Source of the DNA: Branchiostoma floridae
Taxonomy: Eukaryota; Chordata; Leptocardii; Amphioxiformes; Branchiostomatidae
Reading direction: 5' to 3'
DNA length: 60,000 nucleotides
Assembly (NCBI RefSeq): GCF_000003815.2
Contig: NC_049983.1
Span: forward strand, 18,431,231-18,491,230
The translations under genes were made by a program, and so were the position numbers. Shown here piece after piece: positions 1 to 10,410 of the stretch (positions are counted from its first letter, which is position 1; each line of letters starts with the position of its first letter). The notes beneath the pieces are model-generated. The model saw only the letters and a list, made by a program, of their open reading frames with translations, had not been told where the DNA came from and ran no database searches.

Positions 1-147
1 AGTCTGACCAGTATGCAAACATAAAATGTTTTGCCATGCCAGATGGGAAGAAATACTGTTAAGTTGTCGGACTGTTACTCTAGTCATCAAAGGCATCAAA
101 AGTTAGATTTAAGTATAAAAAAATTACCATCTCTCTTGTTCTTGCAG

Positions 148-195
148 ATATCAGGAGGGATGGATGTTGCTGACATTATTGAGAAAAAATTGTAG
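148..195 (+). CDS. Probable terminal coding exon of a gene entering from the left
   Basis: A pyrimidine-rich tract and TTGCAG acceptor end at 147. If read in phase 0, the next 48 bases give 15 residues (begins ISGGMDVADI, ends IEKKL) and then TAG. The short hydrophobic/acidic pattern looks like a protein tail, and a canonical AATAAA lies downstream at 803-808. Upstream exons are outside the window, so the reading phase cannot be fixed. A different phase stays open much longer, to about 312. I do not recognise the family. Confidence 0.35.
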   Translation: MSGGMDVADIIEKKL

Positions 196-830
196 AAATA
201 CTAGAATGTCCTGTCAATTGAAGGTCATTTGGCCAACCATTAACCTGCACATGCCCCAGACTGATGTTAAACATAAGAACTTGGTGGCTACCATAAAGGT
301 GAAGGAAGCTTAGAGCAAACTGTGACAAGAGTAAGATGACCAGTCCTGACCACTGTGAAGAGTAAGATGACCAGTCCTGACCACTTTATCTGAAACAATT
401 TTAGGATGCTGAAAGACAATGTCCTAAAAAGATGTTTTGTGTACCACATCGTGAAGGAAGCCTGGAGCAAACTCTTTAGAGCAAACATTTTAAAAGTAGG
501 TTGACCTGAATTCTGACCACTTTTACTGACTTAAGTGAGAAGCAATACCTGAAAAATATAGTTTTTAAGAGACTGTGATGGGTGTTTGCCCCTGAGAACA
601 AACCCCTGACATCCCACTAATTTGTAAGTTTCAACTTCCAGGGAAGGGCACTTAAACCTTAACATGACCCTCCTCACTCCTCCAACCAGGTGTAAAATAG
701 AGAGGTAAGATGGAAATACCTTTATCCTTTACCTTAAGAACTGAGGCCACATGTTTCTTAAAAGCATCTCTTTTTGCAACAATTGCTATCATTTAACATA
801 CTAAATAAAGGCTCACCTGAGACTGGTGGT
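196..830 (+). other. Putative 3' UTR of the left-edge gene, with AATAAA at 803-808
   Basis: No coding signal was found here. The stretch includes a short tandem duplication (328-389) and a diverged repeat of a GAAGGAAGC..GAGCAAACT segment (near 302 and 452). It ends near a perfect AATAAA at 803-808. Calling it a UTR depends on the terminal exon at 148-195 being real. Confidence 0.3.
328..389. repeat. Two-copy tandem repeat, 31-bp period
   Basis: The segment beginning AGAGTAAGATGACCAGTCC occurs at 328 and again at 359, in direct head-to-tail order. Sequence around 500-530 (TTGACCTGAATTCTGACCAC) resembles it again, so a longer and more decayed array is possible. Confidence 0.75.
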
Positions 831-1149
831 TACCATGTCGATGTAGGTGATAGTCTGCATCTGGTGGGAGAAACGAAACTATCTGTCAGGTGTGTTCAAC
901 ATGGTATATCTACAGCTGCTGTACATCTGATCTACAACTTGCAGTTGCCTGGCAGACTCTCTCATTGTTATGTTGTGCATTAGTCTGTATGATGCAAACT
1001 CTGCTGTAAATTCGCCCCTCGATCCCTTGGTGCCGGCAATGAAGGGTGGGCCATATAGAAGCGCAAGTAAATGAGGCTAGTTGAAACTCTGGATTTATCT
1101 TCATCCATCCAAGAGAATCCCATCCTAACTGAAGCTACTAGACTATACA

Positions 1150-1265
1150 TTTTTACCTGAGTCAAGGTTGGAAATAGGCGTTAAGTACCCTTCCAAGGGC
1201 ACAGCATCCCGGCTGAGGGGCCTGATAAAGATTTGAACTCAGAACCTTTATAATCAAATTTATAT
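1150..1265 (-). repeat. SINE-like relic with a tRNA B-box-type motif
   Basis: On the minus strand the sequence GAGTTCAAATC (1230-1240) matches a pol III B box. It is followed by a segment reading GCCCTTGGAAGGGTACTTA. A similar order recurs on the plus strand near 56735-56805 (GAGTTCGAATC, then GCCATTGGGAAAGGCACCTTA). The recurrence suggests a dispersed tRNA-derived family. No intact A box was identified. The remainder of 831-2183 shows no gene or other recognised structure. Confidence 0.4.
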
Positions 1266-2183
1266 TCTTAGTCAACAATCCGATAAACTGAAAACCACAT
1301 TATCACCCTATCATACACGTGCTCCTGTACACCGTTACCTAGTATGTCATGGCTGATTTTCTCATAGCAGCTTAAATCATCGTCCTATTTTATGTATGCA
1401 CATTTTTCTTACACGTGTGAGTCAAACATGTGCCAACTGCTTAAGCTGACTTTCCCATGCTAAAAACAGAAATTACCACACTGAGGTATAAGTTACACAG
1501 ACCTGAGCCAAATAACATACATGTAGTTTAAAAAAGCCAAACACACATTTTGCTATACATTTTATAGTATTTGCCTTTTATGTTTCAATTCCTCAATAAG
1601 GTGCTTTGGTAAGCTGACTGGTGATGCTAATTGCTCCTGTTACATATTTTAAGAAATCATAGCAATTAGGCTAATAATTTTTGTTGCTTTTAACCTCCTT
1701 TAAACAAACTGAGAAAATACTAAACCCCAAATTAGCATGAACTATATTGGGTACATAAGCAGGATTACTGTTAAGGATTGATCCTTGTGGGTAGAAGTTA
1801 ATCGTACTGTAAAATGAAATGTAGCTGTAACTGAATATTATGTAAGACATTTCTAAAAAGTCTCAGCTTTCATGTTAAAAGCTCTTTGATTTAAAATCTA
1901 AGAAGTAAAGCTAAAAATAAGCAGTACTCAATAGAAATAGGTTCTCCTTTTCACAATGACATATCAAATAATAAATATCTACTTATCAAAGGGGAACCAA
2001 TTCTGCTGATTTTTCAGCAGTTAATAGTAAATATTACTTCATGCTGATTTGCTGCACACATAAATCAAAAGAGTCCAGTCAAAAACACAAACTTATCAAT
2101 GGGTACAAAAAATGCTCCTTGGTGAAAAACATGAGCTTATTGCTAATTGATATAATTATATTGAATTTTGAATGCCAAACATC

Positions 2184-3153
2184 TTATACAGCTTTTACAA
2201 TGTGTTCAAGTAAATGTAAATTCTTTAGATAATCTGTAAATAAATCTTGCATGAAGAAATCCTGAAGATTATGGCCTACTGGAATATAGTCAGATTTTGT
2301 GATGGCTGGATGATCTTTATTTTCAAGTTTTTGGTAATCCTGGCTACAAAAAGAAATTACATTTCCAAGGTTGAGGCAAAGACGCTATGTAACGTCCTTG
2401 GTTGAGGCTTGTATAGTGTTTCAAAAAGAATTGTTAGAAATTTTGAAAAAATGAGTCGATGCCTTATTGAAAAGAGTTACTGCAACTGAAGGTCTGGCTT
2501 TAACAATCTGAAAGATATCCCCTTATTCTTAAGTTAGACTTCTCAACACCTCAACATTTTTCCGGATGTTATGGTACATCTTAAGTAGTCCAAGGACGTT
2601 TTCGCGGCCCAGGTATGACATAAAACGTTTTATAGAATGTCCTTCAAGTTGGTACACCGCGGCTGTAACTGGCAGGTGGGACAATAGAACAAGCCTTCAA
2701 CCTTTTATTGATGTCAACCGTTAGGAAAGGACTAGTACTGTATTTTACAACTACCCTGTCCTGGTACATTTACTTGCATGGTGATAAATTGTCAGCTATT
2801 GTCCAGGAGAACCGATCCATTGTTAGAGCTACCACCCGCCATGTTAGCTGATGCACACCTGCGTCAAAATATCTAGCTTCAGGGAAAATAACGTCAATTC
2901 CAATCATGTAGTATATAATGCTTACAATACCTGAGCTTTAAAAAAATCAATTCATATATTCTGATATTGATGGTTAAATGAAGTAAATGGTATCAGCACC
3001 ACAGTGCCGCCACCACACCCTGAATGTTTCAATGCATCTTAAGATCTAAAAATCTACTGCGATACACCAAAATATAATAATATTTCTCACCTGTTCTGGT
3101 TGCAATAAAGTTGTCACATTTGGCGATGTGTGGTTGTGATTGACAAGCGCCAT
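2184..3153 (-). CDS. Unrecognised multi-exon gene (gene model, N-terminus uncertain)
   Basis: Exons on the minus strand: 2930-2774, 2694-2550 and 2339-2184. They join in phase (2 bases+51 codons+2; 1+48 codons; 52 codons with TAA) through GT-AG introns of 79 and 210 bp. The product reads as a normal protein: VIFPEARYFDAGVHQLTWRV in the first exon, KRFMSYLGRENVLGLLKMYH in the second, YIPVGHNLQDFFMQDLFTDY near the C-terminus. No family is recognised. A further upstream exon ends at 3091 with a strong CAG/GTGAGA donor and has an ATG GCG at 3153. Read from that ATG it ends in phase 0, but exon 2930 needs phase 1. So either the start lies elsewhere, the frame is different (open but without ATG), or the acceptor is at 2845. 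The 79-bp intron has a weak acceptor. The gene is divergent to the ciliary gene at 3874 and shares its upstream region. Confidence 0.6.
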
Positions 3154-3752
3154 GATTGTTCGCATTAAGAGATATTCTTATATTTACAGCAGCTGAAAAG
3201 CCGTTCTCCGTGGTCAGCGGCTACTGCGGGTCGGCTAACGTCAGGTTGTCGCTCCCCGGATCGATGCAGACCGCGCTGATCTAGCAGTCCGTCATCTGTC
3301 ACGGGATGCAGAAACGGGATATATTCGCGACTGAGAAGTGAAACATGAAACAGCAGCCTTACGATCTTGCGAAACAGACACCAGCATGACCCGTTCAGCA
3401 ACTATCACGAGCGACTATGGCATGATAGCGACCGTGGCATGCTCATTATAAATGCACATTGTTAGCGATAAGGCTTGACAAATCTAGGACAGGTGAGCCT
3501 GGCACGGCACAGCGCAACGTGAATCGAGACGGGTTTATTTACAATGCCGGTGATGCAAGACGGTCAGTGACCTACTGAACCCTGACCTCGAAAAATGTTT
3601 ACTACGAAAAATAATTGTCGATTAGATGGTTAAAGGTTTCTTTTATGCTGTTACCCTTTTCCATTTATATTAACAACTTATATATTTCGGCTGCTAATTA
3701 CGTGATATCTAATTACTGAGAAAAATATTTGCTCCCGCCATGCAGTGTGGTA

Positions 3753-3766
3753 TTTACCACGGTAAC
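3753..3766 (-). promoter_or_regulatory. Second, weaker X-box (RFX) site
   Basis: On the minus strand it reads GTTACCGTGGTAAA, matching the RFX consensus GTYRCCATRGYAAC at most positions. It lies 12 bp upstream of the perfect X-box, so two RFX sites may act together. Confidence 0.55.
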
Positions 3767-3778
3767 GCCACGCCCCTT

Positions 3779-3792
3779 GTCACCATAGCAAC
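3779..3792 (+). promoter_or_regulatory. Perfect X-box (RFX transcription factor site)
   Basis: GTCACCATAGCAAC fits the palindromic RFX consensus GTYRCCATRGYAAC at all 14 positions. It lies 82 bp upstream of the PIERCE-family ATG, inside the usual window for X-boxes of ciliary genes. RFX factors drive ciliary genes across animals, which agrees with the predicted product. Confidence 0.8.
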
Positions 3793-3873
3793 GGTATAAA
3801 CCGGGAAGTGAGTGCAAAGAGAGGTTGTCCTTCATTCAGTGTGCGCGTGTTTCTGTGTATTCCTGTGCTAACT

Positions 3874-5814
3874 ATGGCCGCGAACGGTGAGCAAGTGGTG
3901 GAATCCGGTGCTGAACAAGCTAAGAACACAACAGAACCCATAATGGTCACACAAAACAAAGGTGAGTGCGTGAAACCAATGAGGTTATAACCATGGTGAA
4001 ACATATGTTGTTCCAGTCATACGGCTTCATGTCACATAAAATTGAACCAATATTGCATGTAGTCTTTGGCTCCTAAGACTACACACCACTTTTTATCCAA
4101 TATTTGCTATTAATGTTAAAGGTTTTATCATGCTGTACGTTTCTATGGACAGCAACATGTCATTTCTGTGCAGGCTGTTTCGCTGATCTTGACCAAAACT
4201 CAGCATGGAATTTATAAATAAACATCAGCCACCGAAACTAAGTCGATCGTTTCTTACATATAACATTAGAAGCAGATACACGTAGTTCAACACACCAAAA
4301 ACTACACATATCGACATAAACTACTGTATGTTTGTGAATTATGGAAACATAACCTAAAATTTGTAATATACATGCAACAAGCAACAGCCATCACATGTAA
4401 CAATAGACAATAGAGACAGTTCAGTTTTCTTTTCTCATTCATTGACAAGCACAATAACATCAGATAGACCAACTTTTTACGTCCTTCTTCCTTGATCTTA
4501 TTCTTTCCGATACTAAGCATCTATAATATAACAGCCCTTATTTATCTGTGAGTCTTTTGAGAAATCCCTTACTATCAATTTCCTCCATGGATCCATTGTA
4601 TTTGAAATATGGCACAAATTAACAAATGAAATGTTGGGAAGAGATATAGGATCATTTCAAAGTCCTGCATTTTAAAGTACCACAAGTGTTGATGATATTT
4701 CACACTTTCATCATCAATCACTGTTTGTTTTACACTTAGATGCAGAAATTCTACCTGTGAGAGACCTTCCATGTGCAAATCCTGGTAACCCAATCTTCTC
4801 ATGTATGGAGAGGATCAGAACTCCAAAGGAACTAGGAGGTATGTAGTGTGTGGTATAAAAGACTAGTTCATGGTTTGAAGTGTGCATGAGTATGTGTTGT
4901 TGACGGCCCCTGGCCATTCTTTTCTCATTGGGTCATCCGGGGTTATTGAGAGCTCCTCCTGTGTCCAGAATTGCAAGGTCCTCCACTCACTGATCATGAG
5001 TGAGTGATTGTGCTCATGAGTTAACTACTAGTAACGTGACCCTGAGAATGAGTGTTGGGAAGTTAGGGACTGTGACCCATGAATTAAGGGGCCTTAATAC
5101 ATCAAGTCAAGGCTGGGGGTAAGAAAAGCCCTGCAACCATCACCATGGCTAAGTGAAACTGGTCCAACAGCTGTACATTACCTAACTTGTTATGATCTTG
5201 TTCCCCCACAGAATGGTACAGAGAAACCCCTGTGAAGCCCCAGAACCCCATGTACAGAACAACCAATGACACGTACGGTGGCAGGGTGCCCACAGTGGAG
5301 GACATGCCACAGACTTTCCATGCAAAGTCACAGAAATTCTCTGAGGTAAGTACTGACACCCCATAACAGAAGTGAAGTTGTACTTTGGTAATACCAAATG
5401 ATCAGTTTCTGTAGTATAGTACATGTCACCAAATCTGTGTAATTCTAGAAACCTGTTCTACTTTAAAATTTGATTTTGATGTCAAATATGTTCCCAGCTA
5501 TAATGGAATATTTTTTTAAAGTACAGATACAAACTGATTAAACTTCTCTGGACTTCATTATCAATTGATATTAGATTTATTGAAATAGCAAAATGTACCA
5601 ATAAAATAGGAAAGAATTCAACTTTAATTTTATACTCTTTCATGCTGATCTGATTGTATTTTGTATGCCAAACATGCACAGTATGTGTGCAGGGAACATT
5701 CTCACCGCCTTAGTCTAAATGATTGTGTTTTCTTCATATTGACAGCATCTAGGGGTCTGTGGGATGTACCGCAACCATTCTCTCAACACTGCCTTGGACC
5801 AGAGTAAAGTCTGA
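3874..5814 (+). CDS. PIERCE2: PIERCE1/PIERCE2-family ciliary microtubule inner protein
   Basis: Four coding exons: 3874-3961, 4740-4838, 5212-5345 and 5746-5814. All introns are GT-AG and the phases match, giving 129 residues. The family binds inside ciliary doublet microtubules and is needed for motile cilia. Visible signatures are NPIFSCM (residues 46-52), which recalls PIERCE2 (C15orf65), then YRTTNDTYGGRVPT (77-90), the SQKFSEHL block (102-109), and a C-terminal CGMYRNHSLNT (112-122) followed by the end DQSKV. The C-terminal block is the family hallmark. The start is the first ATG preceding the conserved region, in context AACTATGG. An in-frame ATG at 3808 would add 22 residues of low plausibility. 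PIERCE1 is the alternative assignment. Two X-boxes upstream support a ciliary role. Confidence 0.87.
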
Positions 5815-5967
5815 CACTGACGATCATCACCTGTAAATAGCATGGAAAGTTACTGTTGCTATCTTCCATCACCAGATATTGCACTCTTTGTGAATAGCCA
5901 GATGGTCGAAGAATCATTATGTTGAGACGTGTTACGGCCTGATTGTAAAACTGCAACATAGTTGAAT

Positions 5968-5995
5968 CAAGGAGGTTGTTTTTTTAACCTCCTTG
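5968..5995 (+). terminator. 3' UTR hairpin just before the poly(A) signal
   Basis: CAAGGAGGTT (5968-5977) and AACCTCCTTG (5986-5995) form a perfect 10-bp stem with a T-rich 8-base loop. The hairpin ends 4 bases before AATAAA (6000-6005). It could affect 3' end formation or mRNA stability; that is inference. Confidence 0.6.
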
Positions 5996-5999
5996 GTTT

Positions 6000-6005
6000 A
6001 ATAAA
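6000..6005 (+). promoter_or_regulatory. Poly(A) signal AATAAA of the PIERCE-family gene
   Basis: Canonical AATAAA 186 bp after the TGA stop, giving a short 3' UTR. It sits immediately after the hairpin at 5968-5995. Confidence 0.7.
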
Positions 6006-8383
6006 GCTTATTCAAGACATATGAATGTATCATTTTAAAGGGCTGTTTACCTCTATTGTTAATTTGAAGTAGGACTGCTTTGGTCAGATGATGTCAAATA
6101 TTGTGCTTTCCTGGCCAAACACAAATTAAAAGTTTATGATATTGATTTTATGAGGTCTACTTAGTAAACGGTATTTATTTGGTACATAAAGATGCAGACT
6201 TATGGAAAATACATCAAGTACATGTAGTGTTCTATATCATGTTGATACATTTGAATGGTTTGGTTTGGTGTAGGTACATGTACTGCAAATGACCTGCTAC
6301 ACCTGTAGCTACAGAAATACCAGCCTGGACCAATACATGAAGATTAAGAACATTGAGTTCCAAGGTGTTCTGTAATAGAACAATTGTCCTACTCATTATG
6401 TATCTTTAATGATAATCTTCATTTTTGCAGCACTGTATTAAATGCATCATGAAATTATAAGTGTACCACACTGGGAATGTGCTCGTTTGTGTCATTCTAC
6501 TGTATCTCATTCTAACAGTAGTAAAACAATAGAACTGCCTTGAAATACTCACTATCCGATTCATCACCTGTTGTTCAAAATCTTGCAAAGGCCAGATGTT
6601 CTTGCACATACTAAGTAGATGCCGTGGCTACTATTGAGAAACTGAAAAAAATGTTTGCCCTTGGACTTTCCTGACTTAACTACAGAGCTTGCTCTCCAGT
6701 ACTAGGACAGTTATTGTTTTAAATCAAAACTACTCAGAGATTGACAACTCATTTACTGAATCATAAGTTCACAATCATTTTCAAAATCTGTAAAGACACA
6801 AATATGATAAGTATATGGGATAATTTATTCAAGGGTTTACACACTAAAATACAGCAGCACTATAGATTAATCTATATACTGTATATGCTCTATATGTGAA
6901 ATGATTCAGGAGATAAGACCAATTCCTAAGAATGGCAAAAAGTAATATACCATAATGACTTAACATTTCAAATGGTACAGATGTTTTTGTTACTTTCAAA
7001 GTTTCATACAGCAAGTGAAATGTTAACATGAAATAGCTGCATATCTTCTTTTTTTCAGTCCCTGTATACATCATATCATTAATTCAACTTAAACACTTAA
7101 TGTACATGTACAGAAGATTCCTCAATTCTGCTTTGAAATCATGAAAAGCATCTGGATGAAAAATGAAAATCCTGCTCAAATACAATGTATGTCCCTAAGA
7201 TCAGGTCTTATCTTGAACATAAATCAGTATGTACAAGTCTTTTTGTCATAACTACCACATGCTACTGTTTTTGCTGTTTGTGATGTTACCCCAAATAAAG
7301 CTCACAAGAAATGATAAAAGAACAACACTCCTGGGCCTGTGACTTGAATTTGACATTGGGTCAGTAAGTTAAGCCCACTTTCCACTGGACAGCAATCACA
7401 GAACAAACTGTACAGAAAACAAAACTGGATTCATGTAACCAACCTTGATTTCAAGTCTTCAATATGATGCAAAAATTTGATTCAAAAGACAACAAACACA
7501 CAACGTAAAAACAATTAATGCATCTCATGCAATCTTTGGTTGCTCAGTGGTTGTTCAGTAGTTGCAGCCTTGAGTGGAAAGGGAGTGTGACTGTCGCAAA
7601 CAGGAGGGGTAATACTTGGACTACATGTGCTACCAAAGCCACACATTACAGCCATTTAAATAAGCTGATATGGTTGTTAAAGATTCTCTGAACATTTTCT
7701 TGTTATACAAAAGGACAAACATAAAGGTTCCTAAGACATGGACTAAATGAATTTAAAGAGTGTTTTCATTCAATGGAGCATTTTGCAGAAATACAAATTT
7801 CTTCTCCAAAGTTTCTTAGCCATTTTCCTCCTCCAGTGCATTTTATGTAGCTTTATCTCAAAACCAAACTTTGGGATATTAAAAGCAAAGGAATATTAGT
7901 CATATCTGACTATCTTCAGTTTCCTTCTCTACTTGCAAGCATATGGTTAAACTTGATCATGAAATTTTCACTCAGTCATTCTTCAGTAATTTATAAGACA
8001 TGTTGCATGACTTTGTACAGTTCAGTCTTATGTCACAAAATTAAAATCGAATGTAGAAGCACAGCCAGCCAGCAGACAAGCAAAAGCTTGTAACGTCACT
8101 CTTATCATACAGTCTTGGAAATTACATAGTGGTCAACAGGTCAAATGATTTTGATAATTCAACAAAGCCAGTATACTACATGCTAGGCTACCTGTTTCTA
8201 GCCATCATAGCTGACTCCATCCTCCTACGCCAGGTCCCCAACTGTCTGTGACCACAAGTAGTTTTGACATGACTGTGGTCCCTCTGCGTAGGAAAATGAG
8301 CTGACTCTTGGTAAACAGCTAGGCCTAAAGATTACTCATTCAATGTGAGCAACACGAAAACAGGATAAACAAATTAACTAAAG

Positions 8384-8690
8384 CACTAGGTCATTTTCAC
8401 ACTACGTGTACAAGAATTTAACTATTAGCTCAGGCACATTACATATTATAATTAAGCAAAACATGAGAATGGCATGGCATTATTTACAACATTTGGAAAG
8501 CAGGTTGCAACAAATGATAACAATCACTTCCAGACACTAGGTGATTTTTACAATGGTACAAAATCTACCTAGAAGCTCTGGCAAATTACATATTGATTAA
8601 GCAAAACATGACAATGGCATGGCATAGCAACATTCACATTTGTCAAGCAGGTTGCAGAAAATACAATTATTTCCGGATACATGTACTGTC
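8384..8690. repeat. Diverged tandem duplication, about 151-bp period
   Basis: CACTAGGTCATTTTCAC at 8384 corresponds to CACTAGGTGATTTTTAC at 8535. The shared order continues with CAAATTACATATT..TTAAGCAAAACATGA, then AATGGCATGGCAT, then AAGCAGGTTGCA in both units. The copies differ by several small indels and substitutions. Confidence 0.75.
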
Positions 8691-9052
8691 AATTCAATTT
8701 CTTGAGGGACTTATTTTTTTTCCAGTAGGCTTTTGCCCCATTATAAGTTTGCTGTTGAAACAATTCTGTAATATAGTAAGTTAAACATATTGGAAATGCA
8801 TATTTGCTGTCATGAATTTGCTGTGATGTCAACAAAGAATAAAATGACCGTTAACATTTCAAGACTTTCAGTACTTCCAGCTCAGTGATAACATTTAGCA
8901 CTCTAATCATAAATGTTTGATTTAAGAAATGTAGACCAATGTGTGCACTCATTGTAACAAACTGATGCATGCAGTACTTTCATAGCTGTGAACTGCTTTG
9001 TAAATAATCATCAGTTTGGTTTGGTTTCTTTCTTTCAACTACAACACAAAAC

Positions 9053-9118
9053 TGCACTGAACAACACAAAACAAAATAGGTATACGAACTGAACAACACA
9101 AAATAAAGTAGATATACA
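9053..9118. repeat. Short tandem duplication
   Basis: ACTGAACAACACAAAA is repeated about 36 bp later, each time followed by a GTATAC/GATATAC segment. Confidence 0.6.
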
Positions 9119-10410
9119 GTATTGATTGTGCTGTCTATTGTAGCATGGATTGAGATGACTGATAGAGAGCTTATTTACAATGAAAATGTAATGAATCATC
9201 TCTAGACTATTGTCTCATTGTGTCTCCTTATGTAAGCCTGTCAAGTTCAACTTGGTGACCAGCAACTTTTTACCACTAGTGTAAGTGCTGCTGGCATCAA
9301 AGGTGATGTAAAAAAAACCTCACTCTATCCTTTCTTAAAAAAACATCACTGTCAATGTTATTACCACCATGTATGGTTTGTTTGGGGCGTGTCTCTATAT
9401 GTGTCTTAAAGCCTTCAGCTGGTTATCATGTGCTTGGCACATGGGGACACTTGGAGGAAGTTAGGTCGAAGGTCCAAGAATAGGTTATCTCATTTCCTGT
9501 CTTCACTTTCCAGCTATATGCATGACTGTTCCCATATGACAGCCAGCAGAAAAATGCATTTTCTAAATCAGTGTGATAATAGTGTATGACAGTGTATGAC
9601 ATAATAAAAATATTTCCTGAAGATGTGAGATCTTTGATTTCTTGTTTTCCACTATGTGACCAGCACAGACCAGAGACAACTTTATCACCCTGAAGTAACC
9701 AGATGCTCAATGTAAACAGAACTTTGTGGCAAGTCCAAGTGGCATCAACATAGCTTAATGTTACACATGTATGTATAGGAAAGCATGTACCTGGGTATAG
9801 ACTGTGATCTGGTAGAATTGGCGAATCCTCATCAAATAAAGGCTAAATCTTTCATTCAATCCCTTAATCTAAAGTGACATGAATCAAAGTTGAAATGTTC
9901 TGACTGTCTTTTAACTGAATATCTTTAAAAGATTAGTCTGACTGGGATCTCTACCCATCCAGCAGAATTTGCTCCCTGACACATGTACATCTCTACAAGA
10001 TAGAGGGTATAGTACAGCATATATCTGCAGTTTGTTGGATCAAGTAGTATTTCGAGCAAAAGCTCCAGAACTCAAGAAGCAAGACTTTGATTTCAAGTTG
10101 AATATCTTCTGCTTATTCCCTTTTGTTATCAAGATCATAACACTATGATAAAGATATACCTGAAGGCAATGAGCAATTCAATGCAGAGTCCTCTATAATA
10201 TACACCATAAACAGCAGCCATGGACATGCAGGTACTTTTTTACACGTTTGACTTTAATTTGTCACTATATGAGTTACTTTACTAACATTTCATAACTGTT
10301 GACAGGTGATTAATATCTACATTTGCACACATGCTCTAGAATGAACTGACAACACTTAATGACATGAGATGATGAAACTAAAACTTGTTTTCACACGACA
10401 CAGTCTAGCG

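Larger units (their letters stand above)
3154..3873. promoter_or_regulatory. Shared intergenic region of a divergent gene pair
   Basis: This 720-bp interval separates the provisional start of the minus-strand gene from the PIERCE-family ATG at 3874. It is CpG-richer than its flanks (for example 3200-3330). It contains two RFX X-box motifs in its last 120 bp and no TATA box that I can see. The layout fits a bidirectional promoter, though no transcription start can be read from the sequence. Confidence 0.55.
6006..10410. other. AT-rich interval, no gene seen; likely contains the KLHDC10 3' UTR
   Basis: No splice-consistent coding exon was found. The part next to 10410 must hold the KLHDC10 3' UTR (minus strand), whose end I cannot fix. 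A minus-strand AATAAA exists at about 6824-6829. The interval contains two internal duplications, listed separately. Confidence 0.5.

Noticed and set aside
811-854. Exon-like segment on the minus strand with good acceptor and donor (CCACCAG / GTGAGC)
   Set aside because: No partner exon fits: the next candidate lies only about 30 bp away, too short for an intron, and the region overlaps the probable 3' UTR of the plus-strand gene.
3165-3401. 78-codon minus-strand frame in the divergent promoter
   Set aside because: Lies upstream of the provisional start of the minus-strand gene, ends in a stop before it, and apparently opens at TTG; most likely 5' UTR/promoter sequence.
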